DNA of 64,000 bases, taken from contig OY986438.1 in assembly GCA_963920525.1 (NCBI GenBank), positions 178,724,388-178,788,387 of the forward strand. Reading direction: 5' to 3'. The notes beneath the pieces are model-generated. The model made no database searches, was not told the DNA's origin, and was given only the letters and a program-made list of their open reading frames with translations. Source of the stretch: Dichetophora obliterata. Lineage: Eukaryota; Arthropoda; Insecta; Diptera; Sciomyzidae. A program made the translations under genes and the position numbers. Of this stretch, positions 1-9,543 are shown piece after piece (within the stretch, counting starts at the first letter, position 1; every line of letters starts with the position of its first letter).

Positions 1-180
1 ATTAAAAAAATTTGGTCGTTTTTTGGGGCCATATTTCATTTTCAGTTGGGGCTTTATTTCGTCGAATTGGGGCTTTATTTCGTAGGGTGGTTTTTCATAA
101 TGAAATAAAGACCCATGTTTGTGGACTTATTTTGTTTTAGTTTTGGGGCTTTATTTCCTGGGGCCTTATTTCACAGAGCC
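1..180. repeat. Short-motif repeat cut by the window edge
   Basis: The motif GGGGCTTTATTTC recurs at about 49, 70 and 145, and its reverse complement appears near 103 (GAAATAAAGACCC). The mix of direct and inverted copies looks like the end of a MITE or small foldback element whose other part lies left of the window. Nothing here looks coding. Confidence 0.4.
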
Positions 181-2439
181 TTTCAAACCAAACGGTAAGA
201 GTGACAAGTGTGTATTTTTTTGTAAAGTGCTTGCATAAATAAAAATTTTAAATGGCAAAAAAAAAAATTGGGTTATGTTAGCTAGTATTAAAAAGAAAAA
301 CTTAACTTATGTAAAGCATTTCTTGTAAATAGTTATCTTGAAATTAAAGTATTTTTAAAATGTTCTTTTTTTTGGTTTTCAGTTTAGTAGACATTTTTTA
401 TAAAACACTTAAGTAAGATTAAACATTAACAAAAAAAAAATTATGACAGTTGATTCGGTGAAAATCCGCGAATACTAAAATAATTTAAACATTTTCAATA
501 AGAAAAAATATTAAAGTAATGCAAATGTAAAAAGTTTGTTTTATTTTCAGAGAACCACTACAAAATTTATAAGCAAAATACTTTTATATTTAGCCAGTAT
601 CCGAAATTATACGAAAATGCTGAAACTTTTTTAAAGCTTTCAATCTTTCTGATGGTTAACAGAAAATTTTCAACAATATGAAGAGATTGTATTCCACTAG
701 AACATTTTTCCAAATGTTAATTGTTTCAGAGAAAAAGATTAGATTCGAATTTGCTCGCGATATGTAAAAACTGTCCTTTTTTTAATTTTGTTGTAACAAT
801 TTTGTAATAATAACAGTAATAATATTTCTTGCTTTTTTCGAAAAATAATCCAGCATGGCAATGGCCTATCCAGTGGTAAATGTACCCATGACGTAACCAA
901 TTACATCTTAAATGCAATGTAGCTGGGAGGCTTTCAACGCCCGTGTACAATTCTCAATTTTATTTGTTGGCCGCTAAAACACTGATGACATCTACACAGT
1001 AAGCAACGCTGGAAGTATGTGTGCTGCTAATGAACCATAAGAGACAAGACAATAAAAAGAACATTTTACGAGAGTCCTCTCTACGCTTACACAACGAAAA
1101 CTAAAGAAAACACATCAAAAAGAAACAATCGAAAAAGAAACAAAAGAAAGCAAATGACTTCACAAATTATTTTCGAAATAATTTCTACAATCTAATGAAC
1201 GGATTTTTTCACTTTTTTTCTACCATATTAGAATTTATTATTAATAAATATTTTGGTATTTTATATAAAAAATTTGCTCTGGTATAAACATAAAGTTTAA
1301 TTATTTTAATATATAAATTTCACTGCAAAACTTTCTGATAGAAAACACGCTGAAGCTTTACAAACAAATAAAGCAAAACTGTTGCCTCAACAATAACAAT
1401 AAACTATTGATCTCTACACACATCAGATTTTGTTACATCCCGCTTACAGTTCTGCATTACAATGTTATCACCGACAAATTTTAACAAGCTGGTATGTAAG
1501 AAAACTTTTATACTTGGAAGAATATCTCTCACTCTCTTTTGAAATAAAAAATTAGAAATAAAAGTTGATGTCGGTTAAAAAAATCTATATGTTAAGAACG
1601 ATTTTGTCCCGTGTTTATAATTTGTTTTTAAATAATTGCTTTTTTATGTAAATTAAAGTATGAAGAAGGAGTGCACCGACTCTTTTTTATAGATATTCAC
1701 TTTCCTCAAACTAGTGAAATTATGTATTTCACGCATTGTGGATTCATATACATGCAGAAGATCGGAACAAAACGAAGAGAAAAAATGTTTGGCATATTTT
1801 CGTTACGTTTTTTTACACTGTGACATGCGTTTGGTTACGTTCGAACATGAGTAAAGAAAGAGGAAACAAACGACTCTATTTCTGTTTTTGTCTTTCCACC
1901 AGTGTGCTGTTTTGTCTATTTATAGCCATAAGTGGCTATTTTTTGTTTCGCGGTAAGTTTTTGGCTGTTTGGCGATATTATTTTTCATTTGACTATTTTT
2001 TCTATTCGGTTGTGTATTTTTTATTCCGACAAAAATTAATTTTTTTTACACCTAAATGATTTAAAATTTGTTTGCGAGAGTGAATTTTCTCTTCATGTAA
2101 ACAAGACATACCAGTGATGCCAATCGTGCAGCACACGAAAAGAATATACAATAATTTTACATGTGGTAACTAAAATCACGAATCACTAAAGAGTAGGGTA
2201 GAAGGGGGAGGCTTCGACATTATAACAAAAAATAATTTTTTCTTCTTAATGCAATGGCAGAGGTTGTTTTCAAATCAAATATTTGTTTACGTGTAAAAAT
2301 TACCAAAAACTCATTATTTTTTTTTATTTTCGAAACTGTGTGAAAAATACATAATATCAATAAAATGTCTAAATCCCCCTCATTAAGGGAGCTTTCGTCA
2401 GTCTTCAGGGAGGCTTCGTCATTTTGTAAAAGATAAAAA
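181..2439. other. AT-rich stretch with no recognisable gene
   Basis: I see only homopolymer runs and short chance frames. The longest open frame (1736-2059, plus) has a biased F/Y/R composition, no motif and no family resemblance. I see no transposon ends or tandem arrays. Confidence 0.5.
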
Positions 2440-2912
2440 AATATGGAGTAAGACGTAATGACACATATTTTCAAGTTTTAACCATCTAGCTCCAAATGGG
2501 GGAAGGGTGATCCCCATCCATAAAGTTTTATACTCGCCTGATCAAGGAGAAAAACCAACCAAAGGAATTAATACTATATCTGGGGTGCCTTGTATATAAT
2601 TCAAGCAGCTTTAAATATAAAAATACAGATGTCAATATTTCTGTGGTCACAAGAAATAATGACTAAACTCATAATATCGTAAAAAAGCGATATGGAATTT
2701 ACTTTATTGCCAATTTGTGGAAGTATGCAGATATTAATTTTTTGCCTAGAATTGATCATCACTTATGTCTGAACATATTTTGTTTGTAACTGTTCATATA
2801 TTTCAAAAAAATGAGTCGTAGTTCGTGCAATTAAAAGATTGTTTTTTACGATATTTTGAGCTTAGTCGTTATTCCTTGTGAGCACAGATTTATTTGTTTA
2901 TCACTATACCTG
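2440..2912 (+). repeat. Tc1-like long terminal repeat copy, split by a MITE
   Basis: This is one of four related blocks. It shares GTAATGACACATATTTTC, then a region mirroring TTGATTAGGCGAG, then CAGCTTTAAATATAAA, with the arms at 5817-6047 (inverted) and 8053-8275 (same orientation). After the MITE at 2641-2887 is removed, the block continues into TTGTTTATCACTATAC, which resembles the end of the intact copy (TTCTTTACACATCACTGTA). Its orientation makes it a right-hand arm, but no matching left arm is visible upstream, so it is a solo or rearranged end. Confidence 0.6.
2641..2887. mobile_element. 247-bp MITE with CTGTGGTCA ends (copy 1)
   Basis: It begins CTGTGGTCACAAGAAATAAT, and its far end is the near-perfect reverse complement (about 45 bp of terminal inverted repeat with a few mismatches). 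It is flanked by ATTT on both sides, a putative 4-bp target duplication. An equally long copy lies at 46298-46544 in the opposite orientation. It codes for nothing and must depend on a transposase elsewhere. Confidence 0.75.
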
Positions 2913-3419
2913 AGTTCTCTTTTGTTTTCGAATTTCTCATATTTCCGTCATAATGATATAATGCTACCACATCGCAGATTTTTCTGTGATTTTTGGGAAT
3001 TTTTAGATTTTTGTTTAGAGAACATAAGAATTGATTAAAAAAATTGAGTTTGATCTTCAAAAACACCATTAAATAACACACCTACTTAAAAAAATGTACA
3101 CGGACCGTCTAACCTGTGTAATTGTTGTTGAAAGAAAAAAATTAAAAACTTCGACCTATTTTTTAAAAAATTTATAGGTCAGAAATTTTTTAAGCTTTGT
3201 CTAGCAATTTTATGCGCTTTTTTGATGCTTTAAATTTAAAACGGGTGGCTATTTTTCACTAACGATACCGATCTTTTGATGTACATCTTATTTTTTACCC
3301 CATTATATTAGAAAGTGCAGGTGTAGCGAAAACAAAAAATACCTTTGCATTTTGGGGTGATCTAATAAACATACTAAGATAATTCATCAATACCCATTGC
3401 TGGTTGTCTTTCAAAGCCC

Positions 3420-3770
3420 ATTAAATATCTGTTCAGATATTTATCGATTGATTTTTAGTGATTCTGGGCAGGCCGATACAAAACATCAGCACTCTTTGAG
3501 GAAAACTATTTCTTAGCGCTTTTAGCAGTGTGTCTTTGATAGTTATCCTGCATAAAAGTGAATGGGATAGGCATAAGTTTGTCCGTAAACGGCCTCATTG
3601 TATTTGCCCTAATATCTTTCTTTAGAAATTGAACCCTTCCTTGAGTTTTTCAGTGAATAGTTAATGCCTAGTCATTTAAGTGCAGCCATAGTTATTGTAT
3701 TCCCTCCACCGTGCTCTATGGTATTTAAAGTATAGCAAGGGTCGAGTTTGTTATTTGAAAGAGGTAGTAC
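3420..3770 (-). pseudogene. Tc1-like transposase fragment, degraded
   Basis: On the minus strand the region near 3700 reads IEHGGGNT, matching the VKHGGG segment of Tc1 transposases. Further along, near 3555-3490, a frame reads FMQDNYQRHTAKSAKK, matching the QDNDPKHTAK catalytic segment with the second Asp retained, followed by ADVLYRPAQNH (compare VLxWPAQSPDLNP). Stops and frame breaks separate these pieces, so the protein cannot be made. The sequence CACTGTA at 3883-3889 may be an element end just upstream of the transposase. The right-hand long repeat at 3892 starts immediately beyond it, so whether they belong to one element is unclear. Confidence 0.65.
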
Positions 3771-3891
3771 ATATTTTTTGGCATATGATCCAAACGAAAA
3801 TGCAAAAGAAAAGCTAATAATAAAACCAACTATAACAAAAAACTTTAATTTTTTTTTATTTGTTATTAATAATATGATAACCACTGTACTA

Positions 3892-4025
3892 TACAGTGAT
3901 GTGAAAATTAATAGGGGCACCTGTTTTTTTTTATACTTAAAGCTGCATCAATTATATACAAGGTGCCGCAAATATAAAATTTAACTCCCTCGGGTGGTGA
4001 TTCTCCTTGATTAGGCGAGTAAAAA
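3892..4025 (-). repeat. Partial Tc1-like terminal repeat copy
   Basis: It begins TACAGTGATGTG and continues through GGGGCACCTG, TTAAAGCTGCAT and ACAAGGTGCC to TTGATTAGGCGAG, in the same order as the arm starting at 5817. It lacks the inner GTGTCATTACGTC portion, so it is truncated. No matching right arm of its own is visible. Confidence 0.6.
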
Positions 4026-5489
4026 TATGCAACACATTTGTCTTTAGTTTTTATGCAAGTACATTTTTTCTGTATATATATGATATATATTAGTGCACTT
4101 TGGAGAAGGAACTGTTGAACACAACTTTAACAAATTTAAATTTGAAGACATCACTCATCATGTTTGTATTAACAGTATTAAGACTTTCACCCAACTATAC
4201 CCCTATTCTTTTATGTTGCTCTTTTTCTTTCCTTTCCTTTCCATCCTACTTGATCTTTTCTACTTAATTTGTCTTAAAATAAAAGTACCCAACCGAAGCT
4301 TGGTCTACTTTTCTTGAGTTTATCAGACTTAGACTTCCTGGCCCTCTCTTTGAAACCCTTTTGCACCCTTTTTGTGAGTCCCTTACACACACTACAGCTA
4401 AAGTTCTTGAGTTTCCGCAAAACCAAAAAATAAATTACAACTAGCTTGCCACTTATTGTTGTATGGAGTTTGTGGCAGAGCACAACCAGAGCGGCTCAAA
4501 TTACTGAAAACTCGCATAAATCCTTCGTTAAAATGTAAACAAATGTTTGGTTTTGGATGATGCTGACGCCGAGTAGCTAGCAGCTGTAAATTTATGTCGC
4601 TCTGGTGGCAACGCTCTGGTCTGTTGGTTAAAATATCAGCTACAGCTGCAGTAGGTACGTTGCCGTAGTAGCAGCAGCGGTGACAAAACTGTTGTTGTAT
4701 AAGAAATGCGAAATGAGAAATTATTAGTGTAAAAGGGACATTTAAATAAATTTATTAGACTGGAAAATTTTTAATTGCTTTCGTTATGATATCACTTGCA
4801 ATATAAAAATGCAAAATGCAGTGTTAAAAAGCAGTTGTAAATATTCATTTATTTATTTATTTGCGAATATTGAGAAACTCTTTGCTTGCTTTTAATGTTT
4901 GTAGGTTGTTTAACTGGAGGATTTGTTTTTTTTTTTCAAAACACTCAGAAATTTACATTCCTTAAAGTATAAACTTTTTTGTTATTTTCCGTAAGGGATT
5001 AATAATATTTCTTTTTTAATAACACAAGCTGAGACTGCAGAATCTTGTTTTGAATACTTTTAATAAATTGCAGGTCTGAAAATGAAGCTGATATCACATT
5101 TGTATATTCAAAACACGATTTGATGTAGAATAGATCCTGGTGTTGTACCTGTTGTTTTGAATAAAAAATTACCACCACCAAAAAATAACTGTGCAAGTTG
5201 AAATAATTTTTTGAATTTTAAAATCTATCCTATTTTGGGCCTAATCAAGAAAAATCCATTATAATATTTTCACTATCTGTAATAGTTTTTGAGTAACGGT
5301 TGGAATAGTTAACTACCCATTGGGCAAAAAAAAAACACTTATTTTAACAAAAACTAAGTTTTTTAGAAAATAAGTTAATTTGAAAAATTATGAAGTGTCA
5401 TTGCACATATTTTAGTAATAAATATAATTAAATGAGAAATTAAAGATGTTTTTGTTATTTTAAATATTTATAATATTTTACGAAAAATA
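4026..5489. other. No recognisable gene
   Basis: Unique-looking AT-rich sequence. The stretch near 4540-4690 is somewhat richer in GC and CAG-type trinucleotides (GCAGCTG, GTAGCAGCAGCGG) but shows no open frame with a family match. Confidence 0.45.
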
Positions 5490-5710
5490 TTAGGTGCATA
5501 CTTGCATTACAATTCTTGCAAATGAACGTAGTTTTAGATAAACAAAATTTGCATCGTCTTGATGGTGTGCCATCGGTTCGTTTACTTTTAAAATTTTTTG
5601 TACTAGATATGAAGTGTATTGCGCATTGTTATCGTTGCTGAACTTGATTATCATTGCCAACATGTATTCGTCGAGTAAAAGATCGAACAACGCTGCTGAA
5701 AATTTTCCAC
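5490..5710 (-). CDS. Candidate terminal exon, unknown protein
   Basis: On the minus strand a 3' splice site with a pyrimidine tract (TTTTCTTATTGTAG) ends at 5711. From there one frame stays open for 73 codons to a stop at 5490-5492. The peptide (LFDLLLDEYMLAMIIKF, then HHQDDANFVYLKLRSFARI) has balanced, protein-like composition, unlike the lysine- and phenylalanine-rich chance frames around it. I do not recognise the family. It lies 107 bp outside the left end of the Tc1-like element at 5817, so it might be host sequence or part of an older repeat. No donor or upstream exon was found, and a chance open frame remains possible. Confidence 0.25.
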
Positions 5711-5816
5711 CTACAATAAGAAAATACTGTTGTATGACCTTAACGGCGCAACAATATATTAGTTGTTATATAAATCCAGAATTTTTTTAACTGCCTTGGC
5801 TTGATTAGCTTCAACG

Positions 5817-6047
5817 TACAGTTATGTGCATAGGAATAGGGCACCTGTTTATACAAACGTATTTAAAGCTGCATGAATTTTATACAAGGTGCCCGAGATA
5901 AAGCATTTAATACCTATAGTTGTGATTCTCCTTGATTAGGCGAGTACAAAATTTTATGGGTGAGGATCACCCCTACCCCCCATCGGAGCTAGAAAGTGAA
6001 AACTTGAAAATATGTGTCATTACGTCTTATACCATGTTCTCACTATC
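5817..6047 (-). repeat. Left long inverted terminal repeat of the 5817-8275 element
   Basis: Outer end TACAGTTATGTGCATAGGAA; inner part ATGTGTCATTACGTCTTATA. It matches the reverse complement of 8053-8275 block by block, with scattered substitutions. Confidence 0.7.
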
Positions 6048-6271
6048 GTAATTTACGGCTCATTCTTAATTTATGCATAAATCATGACCAAATTAAGTAA
6101 TTTCGCCGTGGAAAAACTGTCAATGAAATTACTTCGAAATTAAGTAATTTATCATAAATTACCACTTAAATTAAGATGCAATCGGTGTCAGCACTAGTTT
6201 TTTCAAAAAATAATCGAAAAAATTGCATCACAAGCTGTCATTTTTGTAAATAACCAAAACTCAAAGTTCAC

Positions 6272-7140
6272 AATTTTGTTCTGTCCGACTTGCGGTAATA
6301 TTTTAATGGTACAGGAAGACACTACAGGTCATCGCTTTTCATGCAATACATGTCCTTACATTTGCAACATCAATTAAAACATTTCAACGCGTACCTTTCC
6401 ACGGCTAAAGGTGAGTAGTACTGCAAGTATTTGAGACGAACTACTATTAAGATTCCTGCAATGTTTTAGGAAGTGGATCATGTTATGGGCGGTGCAGCTG
6501 CTTGGGAGAACGTAGATTCAACTGATGCTTATTGTCCGGCTTGTGCTCTCAAACAAGCTTATTTTATGCAGATGCAAAAACGCTCTGCTGATGAACCTAT
6601 GACAACATTTTACAAATGCTGTAATCAAGCACGAAGATGCTTACAATCGGACGAAGTTATAGCTCTACCAACCGACACTGTTTATGGTCTAGCCTGCAAT
6701 GCCAACAATGAGAAGGCCATACAAAAGTTGTATGAAATCAAAGGACAAGACTTTCATAAACCAGTGGCAATTTGTGTGAAAGACGTTTGCTGCCGGGATC
6801 CAGAACGAGAGTTATCGAACATTCACAGAACTTAAGCATTAGTTTCCTCAATCCAAGTACTAGAAAAATTGGTATTCGTATTCCCAAATTCCAATTCATT
6901 CACCAGCTGTGCGATGAGCATCCATTGCTCTGACTAGCGCAAATCGTTTGAGCAGTTTGAATGTTGAAGAATTTTCGACGTTGTGGCCTTAGCTAGGGGG
7001 TGTCTTTGATGCTGGCCAGCTGGGACTAACCAAAGAGTGTCGTTCTGCATCAACGGTTATTGACTTGTCACAACCGGAAAAATTAAAAGAGTACGTGCAG
7101 GATATGCCTGGATTCAGTATTAGAAACCTTGAACTGCTAA
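6272..7140 (+). pseudogene. POLR3K/YRDC: Deleted POLR3K-YRDC relic (RNA polymerase III subunit plus tRNA t6A synthase)
   Basis: Functional POLR3K is a small zinc-ribbon subunit used in Pol III RNA cleavage and termination. YRDC makes threonylcarbamoyl-AMP for tRNA t6A. Three blocks are visible. At 6281-6410 an N-terminal ribbon (FCPTCGN...CNTCPYIC) is interrupted by an in-frame TAA and lacks an ATG. At 6470-6626 comes the TFIIS-like C-terminal ribbon with CPAC and the hallmark RSADEPMTTFYKC. At about 6627 the sequence jumps straight into YRDC (ALPTDTVYGLACNA, KPVAIC), so the end of one gene and the start of the next are deleted. A second deletion near 6788 jumps to LPG...RVIEHSQN, and the remainder (FLNPSTRKIGIRIP, LTSANR, FDAGQLGLTKECRSASTVI) continues with breaks to about 7140. 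A 120-codon frame (6473-6835) joins the two genes by chance. The YRDC copy lacks its middle and is inactive. Confidence 0.85.
6411..6469 (+). other. Retained 59-bp intron in the POLR3K relic
   Basis: The exon ends CGGCTAAAG, followed by GTGAGT, and the next exon begins GAAGTGGATCATG after ATGTTTTAG. Joining the two restores the conserved FPRLKEVDHV reading. Retention of a spliceable small intron shows that this copy came from DNA, not from a spliced mRNA. Confidence 0.8.
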
Positions 7141-8052
7141 GAACACTGCTTAGAACTGCTAAAACAATGATTCTCATATATAATTCTGCTGTCATATAAA
7201 GTGCTCCCATTTCGTCCAACATTAATCATATTTATCTCTTTAGAAAAACAATAAAATAACCAGCATGTTACAGTATAGAATTTTTAAAATTAAAAAGCAA
7301 CTATTCAACGTTTTATTTGTTTTTTAAAATTTTAAGTACATAGTGGGACAGTATATATATTTAAAATTAAAAATAGTGGAAACTTATCACTTTTTCCTGG
7401 TCGGACATGCTTAATAAAACAAAAACTGTTTAAATTCACGTTAATGCCTTGCGATGGCTTATTTACTTTCTTTGCTTTACTTACTTTTGCCACAAAATAA
7501 GCAAATATATGAGTTGCCAACGAACTGTCAAAACAAATTACGAACAGCTAGTTTGAACGCAGTTGATTTAAGTGAAGTAATTTATGGCAAATTAAGTAAT
7601 TTATGCCGTAGTATAAACGTAGTATTACTCTATATTTTATACATCTTTTAACCGATCTCCAAAGTCAATATCATCTTGAAAAGGAGAACATGACCTTCAA
7701 AGCAATGATACAAAAACCGTTTTCTAATCGTACCACACTAAAAGCTAGCTGTTTTACGTGTGGTAATTTAAAATCAAAAAGTAGTTTTCTTTGCATCGAG
7801 TACTCAAGTACTGTGGCAAGATCAAAAATCAAGTCAATAAAAAACTTTATCATTATAAAAATTGCTTCATAAAAATATTCAAAAAATTTATTTAATAATC
7901 CAGATATTTATTAAAAAAGTTGAATTCAATATTTGCTTAGAATTAAGCTGCTCATAACTTTCTTAATTGTGACTGTCATGCAAAAAACTTAATGTCAATT
8001 TGATTTTCTTCTCAAAAAGTTATAAGCTTAAGAAATCGGCTAAGAGATACAT
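7141..8052. other. Interior of the gene-carrying element, no gene seen
   Basis: AT-rich filler. AAATTAAGTAATTT with a following GCCG occurs both near 6091-6108 and near 7588-7606, so a shorter repeat also brackets the captured gene piece. The open frames here carry no motif. Confidence 0.4.
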
Positions 8053-8275
8053 TAAATATGGAGTTAAATGTAATGACACATATTTTCAAGTTTTCCCTAT
8101 CTAACTTTCAAAGAGGGGTGGGGTTGACCCTCATTCTTGCATTTTTTTTTCTCGCCTTATCAAGGAAAATCACCACCCGAAGGTGTTAATGCTTTATCTG
8201 GGACACCTTGTGTATCATTCATGCAGCTTTAAATATAAAATAACGGATGTCTCTATTTCTTTACACATCACTGTA
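8053..8275 (+). repeat. Right long inverted terminal repeat of the 5817-8275 element
   Basis: It runs from TATGGAGTTAAATGTAATGA to the outer end CACATCACTGTA. It is the inverted partner of 5817-6047 and the direct relative of 2440-2912. Confidence 0.7.
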
Positions 8276-8430
8276 TAAAGGCTCCCTGAAATATTAAGGG
8301 TACGCACAGGGGCTTTAGACGGCCTATTTAGACGGATTTAAATCTGTAACTCAAATTTGAGGGCACGAATATTAAGGATTTAGGATTTGGATTTAGGCTA
8401 TTGAGTGACAAATCTTCGTTACATGTAAAG

Positions 8431-9321
8431 TTCACACAGATATACAGTGAATTGTGTAGAACATGCTAGCTGGGCAAAATTATTTTCTTGTATTTTTTAA
8501 TTGCTACAAGCATAACAATTATATGAATTGCTAAAGATTTTAGTTTGCTGCACATACGAAACTTAGTACCCCCATACTTAATGTGTCCTTTGTATGACAG
8601 CTGTGCCTACCGTGCCCCTGTTTGATATGCCTATTTAATATTTGTAAAACTAGCTATTTTTAAAGCGGTAGCTATAAAGTTTTTTCAATTTGTGTTAAAT
8701 ATGAGTGATCGTGATAAACAAACTTCAAACTCTTCAAAAATGTTCACCAAATTTTATACAATTCCCATCTAGTGATGGAGAATGTGTATTCTAAAAAATA
8801 AAATAAATAAAATAGAAGCGAGCGTGTGCGAAGCCCCAAATCAGTTTTAAAATAATATATAAGCACTTTTTCAACATATGCTGAAAAATCATGCCAGTGT
8901 CAAGGGGAGTCAAATAAGTTCCACCTTCTGAAAGTTTAAAAATAAAAATTTGTAACGCAGAAATAGTGCTTTTGACATTTATAAAATTTTACATATATAA
9001 ATCCATTTTCTCACTTTTTTTAATAAGATTTTATCTCATACATTCCTTTTGAAATTCCATTGCACACATTTAAAAATATTTATTGCGTAGCATTGCAATT
9101 GCATCTATACAAATGCACTATTTTTAACTGATGATCATAATAAAATATTAACTACTAAATACCTGTTTTACACTGCTTATTACTCAATACTTAAAATCGA
9201 GAGACAAAAGAAAATCTTAGTGCCGTCTTTTTTAGATCATTACTCATCAACTTTTACAGTCATTTTCTCGAAGTGAGAAAATCATGTTCTACACGATTCA
9301 CTGTGAGATAGTCCGTGTGAA
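8431..9321. repeat. Inverted repeat pair bounding about 0.9 kb
   Basis: TTCACACAGATATACAGTGA plus ATTGTGTAGAACATG at 8431-8465 matches, inverted, CATGTTCTACACGATTCACT plus GTGAGATAGTCCGTGTGAA at 9283-9321. The arms are about 35-39 bp with small gaps. The interior has no coding capacity. This is probably a MITE, but I found no clear target duplication. Confidence 0.5.
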
Positions 9322-9543
9322 ACTGAAGTTAAAAAATTTGTGTGGGGAAATAAGCCTTTTCGCTTCTTTACATCACGATTTTCTTCTTTTTTAAAATAGC
9401 ATAACTCCTGAACGGAGAATGCAGAAACTCAGAAACCGTAGAGTACTTTTTATAAACGCCAAGATATGTTTATAAATTTTTTATTGCACCAAAAAATGTT
9501 TTACATGTTATTAATATGTTTTTCTCTGAGTAGACGCTTATAA

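Larger units (their letters stand above)
5817..8275 (+). mobile_element. Tc1-like foldback element carrying captured host gene pieces
   Basis: The interval is bounded by TACAGTTATGTG on the left and CACATCACTGTA on the right, with TA at each edge as expected for Tc1/mariner target duplications. Each end is a long inverted arm (about 231 and 223 bp) that pairs across GCACCTGTT or ACAAGGTG, AAAGCTGCATGAAT, CTTGATTAGGCGAG and GTGTCATTACGTC segments. Long terminal repeats of this size are known in the Minos/Paris/S group of Tc1-like elements. No transposase is visible inside. The interior instead carries a POLR3K-YRDC relic in plus orientation, so this is a non-autonomous, gene-carrying copy. Whether the cargo was captured by the element or is older DNA flanked by two independent insertions cannot be settled by eye. 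Confidence 0.6.

Noticed and set aside
1736..2059. 107-codon plus-strand frame
   Set aside because: The composition is dominated by F, Y, R and K with no motif, and it lies in featureless AT-rich DNA.
6473..6835. A genuine new fusion gene
   Set aside because: The upstream exon has an in-frame stop and no ATG, and YRDC lacks its middle and is broken downstream, so a pseudogene is the simpler reading.
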